NCBI GenBank assembly: GCA_903842475.1 | Contig: CAIMMA010000167.1 | Coordinates: 1-17,337, forward strand | DNA from: an uncultured bacterium | GTDB taxonomy: Bacteria; Desulfobacterota; Desulfobulbia; Desulfobulbales; Desulfobulbaceae | Length of the DNA: 17,337 nucleotides | Direction of reading: 5' to 3' | In this document: positions 14,262-17,337 of the stretch, piece by piece | Layout of the letters: each line of letters opens with the position of its first letter | Position numbering within the stretch: position 1 is the stretch's first letter | Notes under the pieces: generated by a model | The model's database searches: none | What the model was told of the DNA's origin: nothing | What the model saw: the letters and a program-made list of their open reading frames with translations, nothing else | Program-made: the position numbers and the translations under genes

Positions 14262-14990
14262 ATGAAAGACATCCAGAGTCTGTACGATTCCCGCCGCATC
14301 AGCATTCGTAAAGTTGGCGTTAAAACCATCAGCTATCCGATTATCGTGCTGGATAAAGCGTGCAAAACCCAGCAAACGGTGGCCATGGTAAACATGTATG
14401 TCAGCCTGCCGCATCGGTTCAAGGGGACGCACATGAGTCGGTTTGTCGAAATCCTCAATCGCTTCCATGGGCAATTCAATCTGGAAACATTTCACTTGAT
14501 TCTTGAAGAGATGAAGGTGCGGTTGGAGGCGGAAACAGCGCATCTGTCCATGGAATTCCCCTATTTTCTCAAGGCCGAACCCGTTGTTCACCCCGCCGGG
14601 ATAATGGCGCGGTACGATTGCCGCCTTCGCGGTTCTTTAGCCAGCCATTTGGACCTGGTGGTCGAAGTCGACGTGCCGGTACCGTTACCCTGTCTCCCGG
14701 TCACCCCCGACCAAATCGCGGTATTCTCCGGATTATGGGGGGTGATTACCGTGGCTGTACGAATGAACCGCTTTCTCTGGATCGAAGACCTGATAGCGCT
14801 GATTGAAGAGGGGGCCGCCCCCCAACCGGCACACCCGGATGCGGTGGAGTCCATGTGCCGACGAATCAGTTCCGTTCTCCTGGCGCAAGGCGCCTTTCAC
14901 TGGTATAAAGTTGTTGTGAAAAATATAGCCAGCGGGTATTCAACATTTGCTTCAACGGAATGGCCCGAACCGGTAAGCGCCGTCAGGTAA
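14262..14990 (+). CDS. FolE2-family (GTP cyclohydrolase IB) protein lacking active-site residues
   Basis: A 242-residue protein that opens like FolE2 (MKDIQ, then IRKVGVKTISYPI at 15-27) and keeps TVAMVNMYVSLPHRFKGTHMSRFVEIL at 39-65, SMEFPYFLKAEPV at 96-108, GVITVAVR at 160-167 and WIEDLI at 173-178. Normal FolE2 enzymes have a CPCSKEISxYGAHNQR-type loop directly before GVxTVxVR, supplying metal and catalytic residues. Here residues 144-159 read CLPVTPDQIAVFSGLW, keeping only the first Cys. The C-terminal His-rich ESIHxHxA-type motif reads ASGYSTFA at 223-230. Neither alternative frame restores these motifs. The framework is conserved and the gene is open throughout, so it is likely expressed but not a standard GTP cyclohydrolase. 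No Shine-Dalgarno sequence is evident. Confidence 0.82.
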   Translation: MKDIQSLYDSRRISIRKVGVKTISYPIIVLDKACKTQQTVAMVNMYVSLPHRFKGTHMSRFVEILNRFHGQFNLETFHLILEEMKVRLEAETAHLSMEFPYFLKAEPVVHPAGIMARYDCRLRGSLASHLDLVVEVDVPVPLPCLPVTPDQIAVFSGLWGVITVAVRMNRFLWIEDLIALIEEGAAPQPAHPDAVESMCRRISSVLLAQGAFHWYKVVVKNIASGYSTFASTEWPEPVSAVR

Positions 14991-15083
14991 CGCCTGCGTT
15001 GCGGCCAGTTCATGGGCGGGGCAACAGAACCATAACGCGCTTCCCTTCATGATTTCAGACCAACTCAACACCAACGAACTGCG

Positions 15084-17165
15084 ATGAGTGAACTCCTTTT
15101 TGAAATTGGAACAGAAGAAATTCCGGCTGGCTATATCCAACCAGCCCTTGAGACCCTGGCAGAAGGTGCGGCCAAAAAACTCTCGGCCCTGGAACTGGAT
15201 TTCGACCAGATTCGCACCTATGGGACACCCCGGCGTCTGACCTTGGCTATCGGTGGTTTGCAGGCTCGGCAGGCGGATCGGCGCCAGGAACATATCGGTC
15301 CCTCGACGAGTGCCGGTTTCGACGCTGCCGGCAAGTTCACCAATGCCGCCATGGGATTTGCCCGTTCCCGCGGGATGCAGCCGGAACAGTTGCAGGTCGT
15401 CGCCACCGCCAAAGGTGAATATTTGATGTCGATTGAAGACGTCAAGGGCCAAGAAACGGCCGTACTGCTCCCGAGCCTGCTTGAGGCGCTTATCCGTGAG
15501 TTGGTGTTTCCTAAATCCATGCGCTGGGCCGATTACAGCATGGTCTTTGCCCGGCCTATTCAATGGTTGCTGGCGCTGTTTGATAACGCTGTTATTCCTC
15601 TGCATATCGAAGGGGCCGACTGCGGAAAAACCACCCGTGGCCACCGGTTTATGGCACCCGCCGCTTTTGAGGTCACTGGAATTGATTCGTATTTGAACGG
15701 ACTGGCCGAGCGTTTTGTCCTGGCTGATGCAACCCAGCGAAGACTCCGGGTGATTGAAGAGGTCAAGCGGGCCGTGCGTGAAGCTACCGGTGATGTCGGT
15801 GCGCAGCCGGTACTCCATGAAGGGTTGATCGATACAGTGACCAATCTGGTGGAGTATCCGTATGGAATCTGTGGCCGTTTTGACCCTAAGTTTTTACAGT
15901 TGCCGAAAGAAACCCTGGTCACCTCGATGCGTGAGCATCAGAAATATTTCCCGGTCGCCGGGCCTGACGGTAAGCTTTTGCCGCTTTTTGTGGCGGTCAA
16001 CAACACCAAGGTCAACGATCAGGCGCTGGCTGCAAGCGGTCATGAGCGGGTCTTGCGGGCGCGTCTCGAAGATGGGTTGTTCTTTTTCAATGAAGACCTC
16101 AAAAATCCGCTCGCGGCAAGATGCGACAACCTGCACGGGATTGTCTTTCATCACAAATTGGGAACCATGCAGGCCAAGAGCGAACGGATCACGGCGCTGG
16201 CGTCACTGCTGGCGGCTCGGATTGCGCCTGCATTGAAAGATGATGTGGCCCGCGCCGCCAGTCTGGCCAAGGCCGATTTGCTGACAGCCATGGTCGGGGA
16301 ATTTCCTTCGCTGCAAGGGATTATGGGGCGGGTTTATGCCTTGCATGACGGAGAGAAACCAGCGGTGGCCGAGGCCATTGAAGCGCATTATCTGCCATTG
16401 CGGGCTGGCGGTGAATTGCCGCAGTCCTTGTTGGGCGCGCTGGTCGGTATTGCCGACCGGATGGATACCCTGGTTGGCTGTTTTGCCATCGGTGAGAAGC
16501 CCACCGGCAACAAGGATTCCTTTGGACTCAGGCGTCAGGCCATCGGGTTGCTTAATATCATCCGCGGCCAGAATATTTCGCTTTCCTTGAGTGAGGCGGC
16601 AGCCGCTGCCCTCAAGGGATATGCCGGGGTGATCGATCAGAAACCGGAGATTATCGAAGAGGTGCTGGCATTCATCCGGCTCCGCTTTGAAAATGAGCAA
16701 ATAGCCAGCGGCCTGTCGCAGGAGTTGGTTGAGGCGGCCACCACAGTGGGTTTTGATAATCCGGCGGACTGTCTGGCACGGATTGATGCCCTTGATCGGA
16801 TTCGCGGTCAGGAGAGTTTCCGGGTGCTGGCCGGATCGTTTAAGCGGATCAGAAATATCATCAAGGACAATAAGGAAACCGAAGTGAATCCCGATCTGCT
16901 GACCGAACCCGCTGAGCAGCTTTTGTTTTCAGCGCTGGCCGGTGTTCGGGAAAAGGCCTTGCCGCTGATCTGGGATCGTGAATACCAGGCGGCTTTGCTG
17001 GAGATGCTGGAGATGAAAGGGCCGGTGGATCGTTTCTTTGATGAAGTCATGGTCATGGCCGACGACGAGGCGATTCGCCAGAACCGGCTCAATCTGTTGA
17101 CCGCGCTTGGCGAACTGGTGCTCCATGTGGGCGACATTTCCAAGATGCATGCCGAGAAAGAGTAA
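15084..17165 (+). CDS. glyS: Glycyl-tRNA synthetase beta subunit GlyS
   Basis: The beta subunit of the heterotetrameric bacterial glycyl-tRNA synthetase, which binds tRNA-Gly and works with the catalytic alpha subunit GlyQ. The 693-residue length is typical. The start ELLFEIGTEEIPAGYIQPAL, the TYGTPRRLTL segment at about 48-57, LPKETLVTSMREHQKYFP at about 273-290, and HHKLGTMQAKSERI at about 356-369 are family hallmarks. The C-terminal anticodon-binding (DALR-like) region is complete. The preceding 93 nt show no clear Shine-Dalgarno sequence or promoter. glyQ, usually immediately upstream, is not in this window. Confidence 0.97.
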   Translation: MSELLFEIGTEEIPAGYIQPALETLAEGAAKKLSALELDFDQIRTYGTPRRLTLAIGGLQARQADRRQEHIGPSTSAGFDAAGKFTNAAMGFARSRGMQPEQLQVVATAKGEYLMSIEDVKGQETAVLLPSLLEALIRELVFPKSMRWADYSMVFARPIQWLLALFDNAVIPLHIEGADCGKTTRGHRFMAPAAFEVTGIDSYLNGLAERFVLADATQRRLRVIEEVKRAVREATGDVGAQPVLHEGLIDTVTNLVEYPYGICGRFDPKFLQLPKETLVTSMREHQKYFPVAGPDGKLLPLFVAVNNTKVNDQALAASGHERVLRARLEDGLFFFNEDLKNPLAARCDNLHGIVFHHKLGTMQAKSERITALASLLAARIAPALKDDVARAASLAKADLLTAMVGEFPSLQGIMGRVYALHDGEKPAVAEAIEAHYLPLRAGGELPQSLLGALVGIADRMDTLVGCFAIGEKPTGNKDSFGLRRQAIGLLNIIRGQNISLSLSEAAAAALKGYAGVIDQKPEIIEEVLAFIRLRFENEQIASGLSQELVEAATTVGFDNPADCLARIDALDRIRGQESFRVLAGSFKRIRNIIKDNKETEVNPDLLTEPAEQLLFSALAGVREKALPLIWDREYQAALLEMLEMKGPVDRFFDEVMVMADDEAIRQNRLNLLTALGELVLHVGDISKMHAEKE

Positions 17166-17200
17166 ACCCTGCCATCCCGAACCTGATCGCAACCCACCAT

Positions 17201-17236
17201 AAAAAAGGCTGCCCCGAAACGGGCAGCCTTTTTTTT
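17201..17236. terminator. Bidirectional intrinsic terminator after glyS
   Basis: An A6 run, GGCTGCCC, a 6-nt loop, GGGCAGCC and a T8 run. The stem is 8 GC-rich pairs plus flanking A-T pairs. It has T-tracts in both directions and so serves glyS and the convergent cytochrome gene. Confidence 0.93.
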
Positions 17237-17265
17237 ATGACCAAAGGGACTGCAAGGCTCAGCGG

Positions 17266-17337
17266 TTATTTTTTATGACAAACACCGCATTTGGCCAAGT
17301 CAGGTTTGTTCTTTTTATGGCAATCCTGGCAAAGCGC
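17266..17337 (-). CDS. C-terminal end of a multihaem c-type cytochrome (partial)
   Basis: Reading in from the right edge on the minus strand, 23 codons and a TAA (17268-17266) encode a tail with two haem sites, CQDCH and CGVCH, separated by Lys-rich residues and ending CHKK. This spacing and the short lysine-rich tail fit small periplasmic cytochromes of the c3/c7 type common in sulfate and metal reducers, or the end of a larger multihaem protein. The rest lies outside the window. It converges on glyS across the shared terminator. Confidence 0.82.
   Translation of the reverse strand, partial: ALCQDCHKKNKPDLAKCGVCHKK

Noticed and set aside
14671..14760. Compensating frameshifts destroying the FolE2 active-site loop
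   Set aside because: Both other frames through this stretch were translated and neither gives CPCS or AHNQR, so the in-frame sequence is taken as real.
1..17337. CRISPR arrays, insertion sequences, tRNA or rRNA genes
   Set aside because: No regularly spaced repeats, terminal inverted repeats with transposase, or cloverleaf/T-loop patterns were seen on reading both strands.

Overview
The window looks like chromosomal core sequence from a sulfate-reducer-like Desulfobacterota bacterium, plausibly of the Desulfobulbales. This is an inference from gene content: a membrane NrfHA ammonifying nitrite reductase, a further multihaem cytochrome at the right edge, a cache-less chemoreceptor with a CZB domain, and moderate-to-high GC. 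No mobile element, CRISPR array, tRNA or rRNA was found.

Layout. (1) 24-1058 (+) is a radical SAM/SPASM-like protein. It converges on a chemoreceptor gene (3332-1284, -), with a strong hairpin terminator between them. (2) 6220-3599 (-) holds a YgbA-type nitrosative-stress protein, then tatB-tatC (8-nt overlap) and an EamA/DMT permease. A sigma70-like promoter with an overlapping TTGAC-N7-GTCAA palindrome precedes tatB. (3) 6221-6690 is a 470-bp regulatory region between divergent ygbA and nrfHA. It contains a textbook -24/-12 sigma54 promoter and, 70-100 bp upstream, two copies of GTTACC-N4-GGTAGC arranged like enhancer sites. (4) 6691-8726 (+) is nrfH-nrfA. (5) 8986-10290 (+) is purA, with its own consensus promoter. 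(6) 10468-17165 (+) is a long co-directional run: rpoZ, dnaJ, moaC (8-nt overlap with dnaJ), dksA-like, a galT-family gene, a single-domain receiver, a FolE2-family gene and glyS. dksA also has a near-consensus promoter inside the end of moaC. (7) The right edge carries the C-terminal tail of a multihaem cytochrome c on the minus strand, convergent with glyS across a bidirectional terminator.

How it fits together. The nrf/ygbA region reads as a nitrite and nitrosative-stress module under sigma54 activator control. NrfH passes quinol electrons to pentahaem NrfA on the outer face of the inner membrane. The rpoZ-to-glyS run is housekeeping: RNA polymerase omega and DksA (both tied to ppGpp response), chaperone, molybdopterin synthesis, sugar-nucleotide metabolism and tRNA charging.

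The most unusual coding feature is the FolE2-family protein at 14262-14990. It keeps the GTP cyclohydrolase IB framework but has lost the Cys/His active-site loop and the C-terminal His pair, so it is probably a pseudoenzyme or a repurposed enzyme. The most unusual non-coding feature is the duplicated GTTACC-N4-GGTAGC element upstream of nrfHA.
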